From assembly GCA_036346255.1 (NCBI GenBank), contig CM070629.1, positions 51,830,916 to 51,894,915 on the forward strand: 64,000 nt of DNA, written 5' to 3'. Origin of the DNA: Ampelocalamus luodianensis. Taxonomy: Eukaryota; Streptophyta; Magnoliopsida; Poales; Poaceae. Both the position numbers and the translations under genes were made by a program. Positions 34,290 through 47,053 of this stretch are shown here, piece by piece. The first letter of the stretch is position 1. The number at the start of each line of letters is the position of its first letter. A model generated the notes under the pieces. That model had not been told where the DNA came from, did not search any database, and was given only the letters and a program-made list of their open reading frames with translations.

Positions 34290-34790
34290 TCTTTCAAGTG
34301 GTAGCTTCTTTTGATCATCTTTGACCTCGGCATGAGAATCATATTTGTTTGTACAAATGGTATCCTTGTTTTTACAAGTGGTATTCATTCAAATGATATC
34401 ATCTTATCCCTTCATGTGAATATCTTTTAAGTGGTATCTATTTCATACCATGCCGATCAATTCTTTTCAAACCTAGCTCTCTCTGATACCTGATATCTCT
34501 TCAAGTGATATTTCTACAAGTGGTATCTACAAATGGTATCGACAAGTGATATCTCTCAAAGTGGTACCAAGTCTTTACAAATGGAATTAATTATTCTTGG
34601 TACAATCTCTTCTCTCAAATGGATTATCTCTTTTTCTCTTCTCTTTAGATGCTGTCCTTGAAGATCATTACAAGAGAAGTTCAAGCACCTTGAGATTTCG
34701 AATCTTGTCGACATATGGATTTACAAGCGGTATCTACACATGTTATCTACAAGTGGTATCGTCGACTCCTGGTATCCACAAGTGAAGTTC
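34290..34790 (+). repeat. Primer-site-like 'acaagtggtatc' repeats
   Basis: A dozen or so exact or one-to-two-mismatch copies of (t)acaagtggtatc, irregularly spaced 15-60 bp. The same word occurs across the LTR/primer-site junction (ttacaagtggtatg at 31379). Confidence 0.75.
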
Positions 34791-37002
34791 AAAGACTTTC
34801 TTTCAAGTGTGATCCACATAAAGACAATGGGGAAGAATGTTTTTGGTGCTTAATGTCAAAAGAAGAATTTGATTGAAAATCTTTTTGTCAAAAGAGAGAA
34901 GATTAAAGTCATCATGAGTTTTGGATGGACATATTTCAAAGAGATGATAAAGAGGGAGATATTGAATGAATGGAGAAAGCTTTTGTGTGTCAAAAGCAAA
35001 AGAGAAGAATGTCAAGGAGAAGAACCTTTATGTAAGGGGGAGTTTTTCTTAAAAAAAGTTTTGTAAAATCTATAATGAAAACCTTTTTGAGTTTTACTTT
35101 AAAATGGGTATTCCATTTTATGGGAAAACTAATTTATATTTTGTCCAAAATGGTTTACGGATCTTGCGAATGCATGTTTTCATTCTCATTTGCTTCATTT
35201 GGTATTCTTGGAGTGACATTGTTAATAATATGCAAGTTTAGCTTTTTAAAGATCCTCTTTGGTCAAAAGTCAAAAATCTTGCTTAAAAAGTTCAAATTTG
35301 TGAAAAACTAGATAAGAGTACTAAAATATGTATTTTAAATGTTTTCCAATGCTTTTAGAGTAAAAATTCATATTTTAGAAACAAAATAGCAAATTTGGCC
35401 TCAAAATGATCTTGTATGATCTTGATTTTGAATTAAATGATATTTCCCTAAATCAAAATCTATTGAGTTTTTGAAAAAGTTGTCTATACCAAACTCGTAT
35501 AGTTGGTCATTTCAAACATTTCTCAAGTTCAAAGTTTTTACAAAAGACCAATCGTTGAAAATTTATATTCATTTGAAGTTCATCGGAAAACTAGTTTTGA
35601 CCTAAAATGACCTATTCTTGCATATAGTGAGTTTAGCTATTTGAGCCAGATTTCTTTGAGTATCTTGGCTTGAAATAGTATTTCTAACTCATACAAAGCT
35701 AAGAAAGTGAAAAACTCCATGAAATTCAAATTTGATTGCTTTTTGAAGTTTGGATGCAAAATCATTCTATTTTCTTGCCTACAAAGCACATTTTGCCATA
35801 TCTTTTGAAAGAAAAATCCTTTTTCAAAAATTCTTTTTGGCAAACATTTACAATAGTCTAAAGTTAAATTCTGGAAATTTTAAAAGTATTTGGACTTCAT
35901 TTGAAAAGGTTTTGCCTTTTTCTTCTCTTTGAACAAAAATCTTGCCTACAAAGCTCATTTTGGCATATCTTTTGAATGGAGACTCATTTTTCAAAATTCT
36001 TCTTGGAAAAGATTCTTAGGAGTCCAAAGTTTATTTCTGCAAAATTTCAAAGTATTTCGACTTGATTTGAAAAAGTTTTGACTTTTTCTCTCTTTGACAA
36101 CTTGCTGAAAATTCAGATTTGTGCATGTTTTGAGCTGATTTGTGATTTTTGTATCTCCAAATGGGTTCATAATTTGAGGAAGCTATAATGATGCAATTTG
36201 ATCCTATATAGTTGATCTCTTATGAAAAATTTTATCAGATTTATTGGATCTCATTTAACCAGTTTTTCAGCTGTCTTTTTAAGCTTAAATGGAATTGTCA
36301 AAATCTGAAAAACCTGAAATTTTCAGTTTTATGAAACATTGTGATTTTTATATCCTCAAAATGGTTGACATTTGGTTGAGCCTCCCAAAACAAAAATTGT
36401 GTGTATATGTAAGGACTAGCTCCATGATTTATTTCATATTTTTCGGAGCTTGTTGCCACACATTTTAAGTGTTGGCTTTTGAGCTCTTTTTGCACATTGA
36501 AAGAGTACTTTGAAAAATTTCAAGAATGAGCTTATTTGAATATGTTCCAAATATCATTTCCTTCAGTTAACTCAAAATATGGCCTTATATCAAGTTGTTT
36601 TGCTCTTTTTGGCCATATAGGGGGAGTTTGTGACTTCTTATGGTTTCTTTCAAAAATTTTGAAACCAAACTATCAAAATTGGTTATATGTATCTATTTCA
36701 TACTCTTTGTGACCAATTTAAGATGAATTCATTGCCAAGCTCTTGATTTGCAAAGACTCCCTGTTGGCTTAGCTTTCTTTTGGATTTTTGGTGTTTAATG
36801 CCAAAAGGGGGAGAATTTGTGTGAACTACATTTGGATGACTTTTCATGCATGTCTCATTTGTATGCTTAAGAATTCATTATGCGCATAGGTCTTATATTG
36901 GTTAATGACATGCATAGATATAGTTCAATAGCTTAAATTATTATCTTATGATGATTTATATCCAAATATTGCTATTGATGATGGATTTGTCATCAATCAC
37001 CA

Positions 37003-37015
37003 AAAAGGGGGAGAT
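37003..37015 (+). promoter_or_regulatory. Polypurine tract of the gag-only element
   Basis: aaaaagggggaga-type tract directly before the 3' LTR. Confidence 0.75.
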
Positions 37016-39788
37016 TGAAGGATCTAGACCCGCTATTATGTGTTAATGTAGTATTTTGCTGATTAATGACAAATCTATTTATGAGACTAACACTCTTATT
37101 GTTATACCATGATTAGTCTCAGCTTGGATATAAAAGAAAAAAATCCAAACAGGTATGCATTCATAATGACAAATCTATTTGTGAGACTAATACTTTTATT
37201 GATTACCTATTGTTTAGTCTCATTTGGATATAAAGGTGAAAAACACAAAAGGTATGCATTCTACTTTATATTTATATATATTGTTGCATTTCTCGGATCC
37301 AAAATATAGGATGAACTCCACCAAAAGTCTAACTTGAATATGTGCATATGTTCTTAACACACATTTGTGTATGCACACATTTAGGGGGAGTTCACTCTAT
37401 ATTTTGTGGTTTCATGAGTATTGATCTATATTCCCTTTCCACATATTTGAGATCTCTACTTTGAAACATATCTTTGAGTATGTATAACTTGTAGTTTATA
37501 TATACTTATATGAGTATATGAGACCTGTGTAGTTCATATACACTCTTTTGAGTATGTACAACTTGTGTAGTTCGCATATACTCATACAAATATTTATTCA
37601 ATTATTTGCTATTGTGATGGTTGTCATCAATTACCAAAGAGGGAAAGATTGAAGTATCTTGACCCACCATTATGAGTTAATGGTATGTTGTGGTAATTAA
37701 TGACAATCACATTGTGGGACTAACATTTTCCATGAGTTGGATAAATAGGTTATGTTCCACGACGATGAAGACTTTGGATGGCATCATGAGTTGATGGTCA
37801 TCAAGTCAAGGTTCAAGAAAAGGAAGTTATCATGTGTTGATGATGTTCAAGAAGAGGAGATGATCATGAGTTGATCATCAAGTTAAAAGAAGACCCATCA
37901 TGTGTTGATGGACATCAAGTGAAGAATGCATCATGTGTTGATGCATATGAAGACTCGGGATGAACGATGTCATCATGTGTTGATGAGCATTAAGCCAAGA
38001 TCCCGAAGTAAAGCAAATCATCATGTGTTGATGATCATCGAGTCAAGGACCCGGACTTGAAGTGAAGATGTGCGTCATCAAGCTTCAAGAAGATGCTCAA
38101 AGCAAAGGTATGACTAGCTAGGGCTAAGGATGTGTTCCTAGTCTTTTACCGGTCTTGGTGTTTGGTTGGAAGACCGGATTGCTAGTATAGGTTGTCGTAC
38201 TATTAAGAGGGGTCTTGTCTAGTAGCTTGAGTCTCATCATGTGTTGATAGCTCAATCTTGCTTGCTCTAGCTCACCGTGGCATGATGCTATTATTTGCAA
38301 ATGTGTTTTGCAAATAGTTGAGGCTCATGCGTCTAATCCTTGTAGCATGTGACTATACTTTGCAAATGTGTTTTGCAAATTGTTGAAGTCCATGTACCTA
38401 CTCCTTGTGGCATGATCTAATTTTGCAAATGTGTTTTTCAAATTGTTGGGATTCATGTATTTTCCCGTGACATGGTCTAAGATTGCTTGTTGCTAATTAT
38501 TTGGACTTAGACCATGATAGTGGCTCTTTGGAATTGTGCTTTTTGATTTGATAAAATGTGTTTGATATCAAATCAAATAGGTGGGTTGTGTAGCCCTCTG
38601 AATAAGCTTTCAATAGAGTCCAAGATCACTCAATTCCAACATTGGAGTCAAAAGTTATGATCGTTTTTCCGAGTGTCGCCTGTGCTGAAATTCAGGTGCG
38701 GACTGACCGCAGTTGAAAGCCCGGACTGACCGCCCTTGTAAGGCCGGTCAGCTTTTTCCAGAGAGCATATTTTTTCGGTTTTCTACCTCCCGGAAGGCCC
38801 GGACTGGCCGGGGGTCCGGTCAGACCGGACCCTGTGAGGGCGGACTGACCGGGAATTGTCTCTAACGGCTATTTTTATAGCCGTTGCACTGTAGCCCGGA
38901 CTGACCGGCCCTGTGCCTGCGGACTGACCGGGTTTCCCTGATTTTCAGCAGATTCTCTTCCAACGGCTAGTTTTTGTGTGTGGGCTATAAATACTCACCT
39001 TGGCCGGTTGGGGGGTAACTCTTGTCATCCTATTTCATTCTCTTGAGCTAGTGTGAGCTTCTCCTCTCAATTGTGCATGTGTTGCACCTTGTGAGCAAAA
39101 GGAGAGGGTCTAGTTGCATGTGTTGCAACTAGAATTGGGTTGAGCATCCAATTGTGCATGTGTTGCACTTGGTGAGAGTCAAGCAAGGGGCTTGGTTTAT
39201 TACTCTTGGTGTTTGCCGACACCTAGACGGCGTGGAGACGTCGTTCGTCGGTGATCTTCTCAAAGAAGGCTTGTGAGAAGACCCGAGCGGTTTGTGAGTG
39301 GCTTGGTGCTCGCCATCTCCGGAGTGGAGTAAGAGCAACCCTAGTGGAGCGAGGTGTTGATACCTCGGAGGAAGGCTTAATTTGTGGAGCCGGCCCAATT
39401 GGTTTGGGTTTCCCTCAACGTGGATTATGGGAGACCGGCAAGTCTCCGACCACCACGGTAAAACATCATTGTGTTCCGTGTGCTTCTTGTGATTAGCTTT
39501 CATATGCTTTACTTTGTGTGATTTACATTCATTATATAATTTCTTATTCATTTGTATGATTGCTATCTTGTATGTGCTTGATTAATCATATCATTAGTTG
39601 ATAGCTTACAAGTCTTTGCTAAATTGCTCTATTTATTATTGACTTGTATTGTTGGTGCACTTAGTGAACTTAGTTGATTTAGGTTAAACCGAATTGATAT
39701 TTAGCTTCCGCATTAGAAATCGGTTTTAGCTCATAGAAGTTTTAAAACACCTATTCACCCCCCTCTAGTCGGCCTCCTCGATCTTACA
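37016..39788 (+). repeat. 3' LTR of the gag-only element
   Basis: 2773 bp, uninterrupted; the reference copy for reading the split 5' LTR. A TATA-like ctataaatac is at 38985-38994. Confidence 0.92.
38985..38994 (+). promoter_or_regulatory. TATA-like box, 3' LTR of the gag-only element
   Basis: ctataaatac, at the same place as the 5' LTR copy (which lost bases: ctataaaac). Confidence 0.5.
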
Positions 39789-39793
39789 CTTGG

Positions 39794-41092
39794 TTGATTC
39801 AGGTTCCACACATAATTTTTTCACTGAGGAGACAACACGCCGCCTAGACCTCACACCAATTTTCGGGCATCCATTAATTTCACCGTTGCAAAGCACTGGA
39901 CTCTTTAGTGGGGTACCGGTCCGAATTAGTGATGAATAATTTTTGCTAGATTGTTATGTCATTCCCCTTGCAGGGTTCGATATACTATTGAGCGTTCAAT
40001 GATTATGGACATTGAGACCTATTATGTGGGATTTCAAACAATAACCATATCCTTCTGGCAGCATGGCCATATGGTCACACGGCAGGGCTTACAAGCACAG
40101 GCATAGCACGCTAGCACGGTCGCCTTAAACAGTGGCAATTTGATGACTACTCTTCTCGACGAGTTTGCTGGTGTTTCTGAGGAACCTCACGGTTTACCAC
40201 CACAACAACGATGTGATCATCACATTCATCTTCTTCCAGGCACAGCTCTAGTGGCAGTCCACCCATAGCACTATCGCCAATTGTTGAAAGATGAAATCGA
40301 GTATCAACGCGAAGATATGTTGAAATAAGGCATTATCTTGGAGAGCAGATCCAGTTTTTCCTCACTGGTACTACTGGTCCGCAAGAAGGATACGTCTTGT
40401 TGCTTTTGTGTAGACTATCATGCACTCAATGACAAAATGGTGAAAGACAAATTTCCTATTCCCATGGCCGACGAGCTTCTTGATGAGCTTAAGGGCGCCT
40501 GTTTCTTCGCCATACTTGATTTAAGGAGTGGTTGTCATCAAGTGTACATGCATCCAGCCGATATTGAGAAGATGATGTTCTAGACTCATCATTACCACTA
40601 AGTTCCTTGTCATGCCTTTCGGGTTAACAAAAACTCCAGCTACGTTTCAAGCCCTTATGAATGATGTTCTTAAATCCTATATCCGTCGATTTTCACTCAT
40701 TTTCTTTGATGATATTTTGGTTTACAGTGCATCTTGGGCCGAACATCTTCAACATGAACGTGTTGTTTTGCAATTTATGCACCACAATCGGCTGGCTCTC
40801 AAGCAGTCCAAGTGTTCGTTTGGGGAAGAATCGGTGACCTACTTGGGTCATATCATCTCTGACCAAGGTGTGGCTATGGATTTCAGCAAGGTCGAAGCCA
40901 TCTCCAGTTGGCTAATGCCTACTACCATATGAGCATTGCATGGTTTCCTTAGCCTTACGGGATACCACCGCAAATTCATCAAGGCTTATGGCGAGGTGGC
41001 TACCCCCTCACTAAATTGCTTAAGAAAGAGGCTTTTGCATGGTCTTCAAAAGTCATCACCGCATTCCTTGCTTGAAAGGCAGCCCTCATTAC
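39794..41092 (+). pseudogene. Gypsy protease and reverse transcriptase (broken)
   Basis: Resumes the host Gypsy frame right after the cttgg duplication. Protease motif LVDSGSTHNFF is at 39790-39822. RT begins near 40330 and shows FCVDYHALNDKMVKDKFPIP, FFAILDLRSGCHQVYMHP, MPFGLTKTPATFQALMND and the active-site box FFDDILVYS (near 40705). Stops and shifts lie near 39930, 40322, 40580 and 40930. Cut at 41092 by a solo LTR. Confidence 0.9.
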
Positions 41093-44000
41093 TGTAACAT
41101 CCCAAGTTTAGGAGTTTATTTTAAGCATTTAAAAAATAAAAATAACCATTTGAATTTTCTGGGTTACTAAAAGCTTAATTTGAATTTTCTAAAAATCAAA
41201 TAAAATTAATGTCAATAATCTAAACTTCAATTAATTTAAAAATTGTTTTATTTGGGTTCCTTGAGTTCTAGAGATTTTTTTCGGAATTTTCTATGAATTT
41301 TCTATGAATTTTTGGAATTTATTTTTATTTCTTTGAGCTCGATTCTCTTTAATCTATTTTCTAAAATTCAGAAATCGTTTTTAATCCGGATTTTCCTTTT
41401 GGGCCGAATTCTTTTTTTCTGGCCCATTATATTTTCTTTCCCGCCGGCCCGCTTTTCTTTTTCTTTTCTTTTTTCCTTCGCCCGCCTCGGCTCGCTCCTT
41501 TTCCTTCTTTCTTTTGTACCAGCCCCGTCGCCAGTGCCATGTCACCATCCTGTTCTTCCTGGCTTCTTCACCCGTGTCCGAGTTGCACCTGAGTAGCTGC
41601 CGGCCTCTACACAAATCCTCCCTCTCTGGCCCTATATAAATGCGCGTCACCTACGTCAAAACCTCCGCACCACTCTCCTTTCCTGAAACCCTAATATTTC
41701 CCTCGGATTATGCTGCCTTTTTTTTGTTGATTTGAGCCCAAGAAGCCAAGCATAATCGTTGCTTTTCCTCACTGGTTTGTGTCACTAACGGTGAGCTTTT
41801 GCCCTCTCCGTCACCACAAACGGGATCACCGCCTCGCGTTCTACGTAGTGTGCATCTTCTTGTCTCCGAGAACCCGCCGTCCAACCGTGCTGCTCCGCCG
41901 TATTTCTCCTCACCACCGCCGCTGGTGAAATCCCTTTGTGTCGTGGTGTTCTTTGTCCTAGATCTATCGTCGTTCGTCGTCGGCACCACCGTCTTACCAT
42001 CGCCCTTGCCGCGCTGCCACCTTTCTTAGCACCCTCTCCACCCCGGCGTTCTGTTTTGCCCATCATCGTCTCCTCCCTCGCCACCATCGCCATCTGCGCC
42101 ATCGCCGCTGGCCATGCCCCCTCTGTCTCTCTGTCTTTTCTCTCTCTGGCCCATGGGACCCTTTGTCATTCTCTTTTCCTGTCTGGTTCTTTCACTTACA
42201 CCTTGGCCCCACGTGCCATACTGTCACCTCTTGTACACCTGGTCCACCATGAATCGAGCCACTTCGTGGACTTGGTCCATAGACCATGGACCCACCTGTC
42301 AGCCTCCAAAACCTTTTCTGGATTTTCTTTAATTTGGGAATTCAAAAAATCTTGTGGGGCCCACCTGTTACTGTCCTTTTAATTTCTTTTTCTTTTAAAT
42401 CCGAAGGAATATTACATAGAATATTCTTTTCTCTCTCTCTTTTTCCTTCTCGGCAAATCTTTTGAGAGTCTGTTTTCCTCCGTCTGAACTCCAATTCAAT
42501 CTGTTAAAATTCCTAAATTTATCTAAAATTGAGCTCTTTCCTTTAGAGTTGGTTTTTATGTTTTTGGATTTTATTTGAATTTATTTTGGATTTATTTGTG
42601 CTTTGCCTGTTATTTTCTCTCTCGTTAGACGATCTGTTTCAAGGAGCAAGAGTAGAATCAAGCCTTAGAGATCCAAGTGTGGTAACTGAGTAAAGCTGAA
42701 GTAAGTCATAGTCCTTTGATCATATTGAACCTAAGATTTTCAAATTATATTGTTTTATATCAAATTGTATGCTATCTTTATATCATCTACTTCTAGGAAT
42801 AGTTAATCACCTATTTGTCACTATGCCTCCATTGATTATTTGAATATCATGAATCATTTGTCATCATAGGATGGTCAATAATAGTTGGACATATTTTTTT
42901 GTCACAAACATGTGTTATTGTAGAGATGCTTAGTCATGCTTAGTTACGATGAGCTCATGATCACAGGTGAAATATTGATAATTTGACTTGATGATATATG
43001 GAATTGTGGTGTGATGCCATTGTTGTGCAACTGTAGTGCGATGTCACCGCTGCGTCAATTGTGGTGCGATGCCACTGTTATAAGATTTTGTGCCATCGCA
43101 GGGATTGTCATTGGTTTGGGTGAACAAAATAATTTATGCTCAAGCGAGTGATCATGCAATAAAGGGGTGTGTGAGGCTCATTGTTTTGGATGAGGTAGTC
43201 TCATCTAAGTAAATTGTTAAGGACTTAATCTTGTGCGCCATTGAATTGAGCCATATCGTACAACCACATGTCTAGTATGAGATGGACCTAACTAATTAAT
43301 TAGCAATGTTTCAATTCTAGTTCTATTTTTGGAAGCGTGAATTCCAAGATGGATATTCACAATGGCGCAAGAGGGGGGCCCTGTGTGGTCGTGATGACAT
43401 TTAGTGCTGAAACCTTAGCGGGCAGAACTAGGTTGGGAAGAAGCTTTGTAAAGGCTTTATGAAAATCACTTAGTCGTGCACCTACGGAAGTGTGTGATTG
43501 GATATTATAAGTTGATTTATCTCTTGTGGGTAAAGATGTACAACCTCTGCAGAGTTAAAACTATTTAAACAGTCGTGTCTGCGGTTATGAACATGCTCAG
43601 GGATTTCACACGAGAGGTAGAGTTTATTATAAAAATATGTTGATTGGTGAATGGAAGATTCACTTGTGAATGTGATGTTCATGTGGTGGATGGGATATTC
43701 ACTTGGTGCTTTGGTTGGGAAGTGAACGGGAGGTTTACTCGTTATTTCAAAGCATTTATTTATTTATTATTCTTTTCAATCACGCATTTCAATCTATTTA
43801 CTGTATTTACTGTCAATACTGCTTTCTGCAAAAGAACCATATAACTAATCTTTTTTTCAAGCCTTGCATGAATATTAATTGCATATTGTTCTCTACTACT
43901 TGTTTAGTACTTTATGTACTCATATCTTTAAACTTTGCTGCTCAGTTGAAGAGTATCAAACTGCTCAAGAGTTCTATGAAGAGAAGTTTTTGTGAAGGCT

Positions 44001-44293
44001 TTGCGAAATTGGATGCGTTCTCCACTCGATTGCCCGTGGGCATGTTGAATGGCCTTTCTAAGTTTTTCATTTCGCTGTAAGAGTTTATTTGTTTCTTTAG
44101 CCTTGTGTGGCAAGTTAATTAAATGTTGACCATAAGGTCCAGTTATTATTTCTTTTTGTTATTTTTAGATCTTTTTAGTTAACTCGATAAATGGATGGTA
44201 TTTCATCAATGTTCCTTGTGTAAACTAGCTACTGATCTGGGACTAGTTCAGAATACACAGATGGTTTTAGATGTGTAAACCCGGTTCCCAACA
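41093..44293 (+). mobile_element. Solo LTR, 3.2 kb, plus orientation
   Basis: TGTAACATCCCAAG ... CCCGGTTCCCAACA, target duplication attac at 41088-41092 and 44294-44298. Contains a TATA-like box (41633), a CT/C-rich leader (41500-42230) with chance frames, three 'gtggtgcgatgccac' units (43006-43078), the CTGCAGAG box (43545) and a terminal hairpin (43906-43920). No internal region is attached, so it is a recombination product. Confidence 0.92.
41633..41640 (+). promoter_or_regulatory. TATA-like box of the solo LTR
   Basis: tatataaa followed by a GC- and pyrimidine-rich stretch, as in plant LTR promoters. Confidence 0.55.
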
Positions 44294-44298
44294 ATTAC

Positions 44299-44456
44299 CA
44301 ACCCTATACTTCAACTTGCTGACTTCGCCAAATCCTTCTTGGTGGATTGTGATGCTTCCGGTATAGGTTTTGGAGTGGTATTGGATCAGGGCACGAGACC
44401 AATTGTATTCTTCAATAGGGTTATGGCGCCTCACCACCTCAAGTTGGCAGCATATG
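44299..44456 (+). pseudogene. Gypsy RNase H start (broken)
   Basis: PILQLADFAKSFLVDCDASG and DQGTRPIVFFNR continue the host Gypsy polyprotein between two solo LTRs; the DCDASG Asp is a catalytic position in RNase H. Confidence 0.88.
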
Positions 44457-44876
44457 TGTAATATCCCGAAATTAACCCTTAAGGGCCTATGCGCAATTAG
44501 ATAAAAGGGGATACGCGAAAACAGGGTATTTTAGAGTTTTTAGAGAGGAGTTGATTCGTACCGGGTTAAAAGGATCGTGGGGAGAGTGGGTTGCAGAAAA
44601 CCCTAGCTTTCTTTTATTTCTTTCCGTCGGCCGCCGTTTTTCTTTTCTATCTCCCGAGCGCCATCCTCCCCGCGTGGACGCCGGTACCGCTCGCGCTAGA
44701 GTTTGCCACCCAATCTCCTGCTGCGCGTGCGTCTTCATTTGCCGTGTGGCCGTGTGGAAGCCTGCCGGCTGCCGTGTGGATTTGCTGCCAAGCGTGGAAA
44801 TTCCAGCCGGCCCGTTCCCAGCCGTTGTCGGTTTGTCTTATTTTCTAGTTTTCTTGCACTGCTGCGATAGATATTA

Positions 44877-45180
44877 GGGCATCTCCAATAGTTAGAGACA
44901 ACATTGTCTCTAACATATGTTACATCATCTTTAGAGACAACATCTCCAATAGATAGTCTCTAGTACACTCTTCAACACTTATATTTTGTAATTATTCTTT
45001 AAAACGGGCCTACATGTCAACTAGAGTAAATCAATGTATTATGTCTTGTTTCGCGTGCACGATCGTCTCTTCATGAAGAGACGACCTATTCTCTCTCTTC
45101 TTCCCCTCTCTCCTCCACGTAGGATTTTGTTGACGTGGTATAGCTAAGAGACGACAATAAATGCACTATTGGAGATGCCC
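44877..45180. mobile_element. Tourist-like (PIF/Harbinger) MITE
   Basis: gggcatctccaatagt at the left, actattggagatgccc at the right, a perfect 16-bp inverted repeat; flanked by TTA on both sides (44874-44876, 45181-45183). 304 bp, non-coding. Confidence 0.9.
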
Positions 45181-46334
45181 TTAGGTGGTGCATGCATGTG
45201 TTCCTTCGGCATAGTAGGGGAGAGTAATTAATTTGATAGTGCTGCACGTTTCATTAATTGGAGTAGTAAGAGAAAGGGTTGAATTAGATAGTGATATTTA
45301 TTAGTTTTGTCCTTCCCGTTACTAGTCAGCATGTCATGTATCGGCTGATTTGTTGCTATGATTATTTAATTGGCATAGTAAGGGACATGGAGGATCTAGA
45401 TAGTGCTGACGAAAGCATATGTTGGCATTAGTAATTAACAATAGTGTTGCATCCCTTTTCATGTGTCTGTTGGCGTTAGAATTAATTAGTAGTGCAAGAT
45501 CTTTTGCATACGTGTATTTGTTGGAACAATAAGGGAAAATATTAGCATGTTTCTAGTTGGTGAGAAATCGATCAGTAGATTGGTTTAGTATGTTGTTCTG
45601 TTGTACGATTTATCCAGGTACCTTAATGGTGAATTTTGGGAATGTCATCTACTAGTTAATTGTAGATAATTTTAGTATGTTTCCATAGAGTATTTAATCA
45701 TGTCGAGCGGACGAGTAATTTTCAAGTGATGAATTTAATAAGACTTGTTGTTCAGAAGATAATAGATCGGTCTTCTGGGATAAAAATGGGGGGCTAGATG
45801 ATTTAATTAGAAGTCATGGTAATCTAAGAAAAGGTGGGGAATTTTGTGTAGATTCCAGAATGGAGTGGTTTGCCATGATTGGACTTGTGAGTCAAAAGTT
45901 ACACCCTTTTTAGTACCAGGACAGCAAGGGGTGACTGTTCGGTATTAGGGAAGCATTGTGGATTTGGGGAACGTGTAGGAGCGTTGTCAATTAATTATTG
46001 TTCTTGTGATGTTGTAGGTTGTATTGGAATTTGAGTATTTATTGTAGGAGAGACATCGTGCTTATTGCCATCTTCTAGCCAAACCGTGTGTCACAACTAG
46101 TAAAGGCAAGTGCATGGTAGACAACGATCAATGATTGATCTCTGTATTTCTTTATCGTTCATTACCATTATTGTTGTGCTTTTATTTGTATTTAAATTGC
46201 AAGCAATGGAATGGTATGACTATATCTGGTTGATGGCCATGAGAAAAATTGGATATGATGAATATGATGAAATTATGCATTTTTGCATTCATAAGCATCT
46301 TTGCATATGAGCAGGTGATTATGATTGATCACAA

Positions 46335-46428
46335 CTCCACGGGAGTGGAGGAGGTCCTCGATCCTCGAGGAGGAGCGGGCTTCAGAGTGAACGTTGTCGC
46401 GAGCGTTCACTCATGCTATACCGGTATA
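46335..46428 (+). promoter_or_regulatory. Hairpin cluster in the 44457 LTR
   Basis: Stems CTCCAC/GTGGAG (46335-46350), CCTCGA/TCGAGG (46356-46370), GAGTGAACG/CGTTCACTC (46385-46412), then the 12-bp palindrome tataccggtata (46417-46428). The spacer is gagcgggcttcag. Confidence 0.7.
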
Positions 46429-47053
46429 CGCGAAAGAAGTGCATGTGGACATGTAGAATAGAGTTGCATTGAGATATGAGATGAATATGTGTGAAAACAA
46501 AGGGAAGAGAATGACATGAGAATATTAATAGAAGGACATGTGATGATAATGAAGTTATTGAATACTGATGATTTATCATTGCTCGTTGTATATTGATGTA
46601 TTTGCTGAGTCATGGACTCACCCTTGCTTCTTTATTGTTTTTAGGTGATCGTTGGGAGTGCCACGATTGAGAGGGACTAGAGCACATGTAATAGTTTGAT
46701 ACTTCAGACATATGTTTATTTGCCATGAGAACCATTTGATTCATTATCACTGGACTACTGTTAGAACATGTTAGAAATTGAATAAGTTTAGATGAATATT
46801 TTGGACTAGTCTATTTTGTTCCAATGTTTTAGATTTACTGGTTTGGTGCTGTTCTAGACTTATTATCTTGCTATGTTTTCCTCGCTTATTCATACATGCT
46901 TGACATGTCTTTATTCATGATTGATTGTGACCCGTTGATGGACTATATTAATGCTTCGGTTGCTGAAATTTTATAGTGTGCTAATGAATATTAGTTGAAA
47001 AGGTAGTTTAGTGGTATTCCAGGCTCAGTGTTGGGATGGGGTGTTACAATATG

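Larger units (their letters stand above)
32991..37015 (+). other. Non-coding internal region of the gag-only element
   Basis: Four kilobases, AT-rich, no protease, integrase, RT or RNase H motif in any frame. It contains 'acaagtggtatc' repeats (34290-34790), two related ~180-bp passages starting 'tcttgcctacaaagc' (about 35772 and 35940), and several agggggag purine tracts. Confidence 0.85.
24159..39788 (+). mobile_element. Gag-only (non-autonomous) Copia-like element
   Basis: 5' LTR 24159-31382 (2788 bp after removing a nested element) and 3' LTR 37016-39788 (2773 bp), both TGAAGGATCTAGACCC ... CTCGATCTTACA. Target duplication cttgg at 24154-24158 and 39789-39793. Between them are a primer site, one intact gag frame and ~4 kb without pol. 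The LTRs look nearly identical apart from a few indels in GGTCAGTCCG-rich repeats, so insertion seems recent. The element must rely on pol supplied in trans; that is inference. Confidence 0.92.
44457..47048 (+). mobile_element. Solo LTR, 2.6 kb, plus orientation
   Basis: TGTAATATCCCG ... GGGATGGGGTGTTACA, target duplication atatg at 44452-44456 and 47049-47053. Contains a Tourist MITE (44877-45180), a hairpin cluster (46335-46428) and a terminal hairpin box (46607-46619). The ends TGTAAYAYCC...GGGGTGTTACA form a longer inverted repeat than usual. Confidence 0.92.

Noticed and set aside
41500..42382. Ser/Pro-rich ORFs in the 41093 LTR
   Set aside because: Pyrimidine-rich LTR leader; no domain, frames overlap on both strands.
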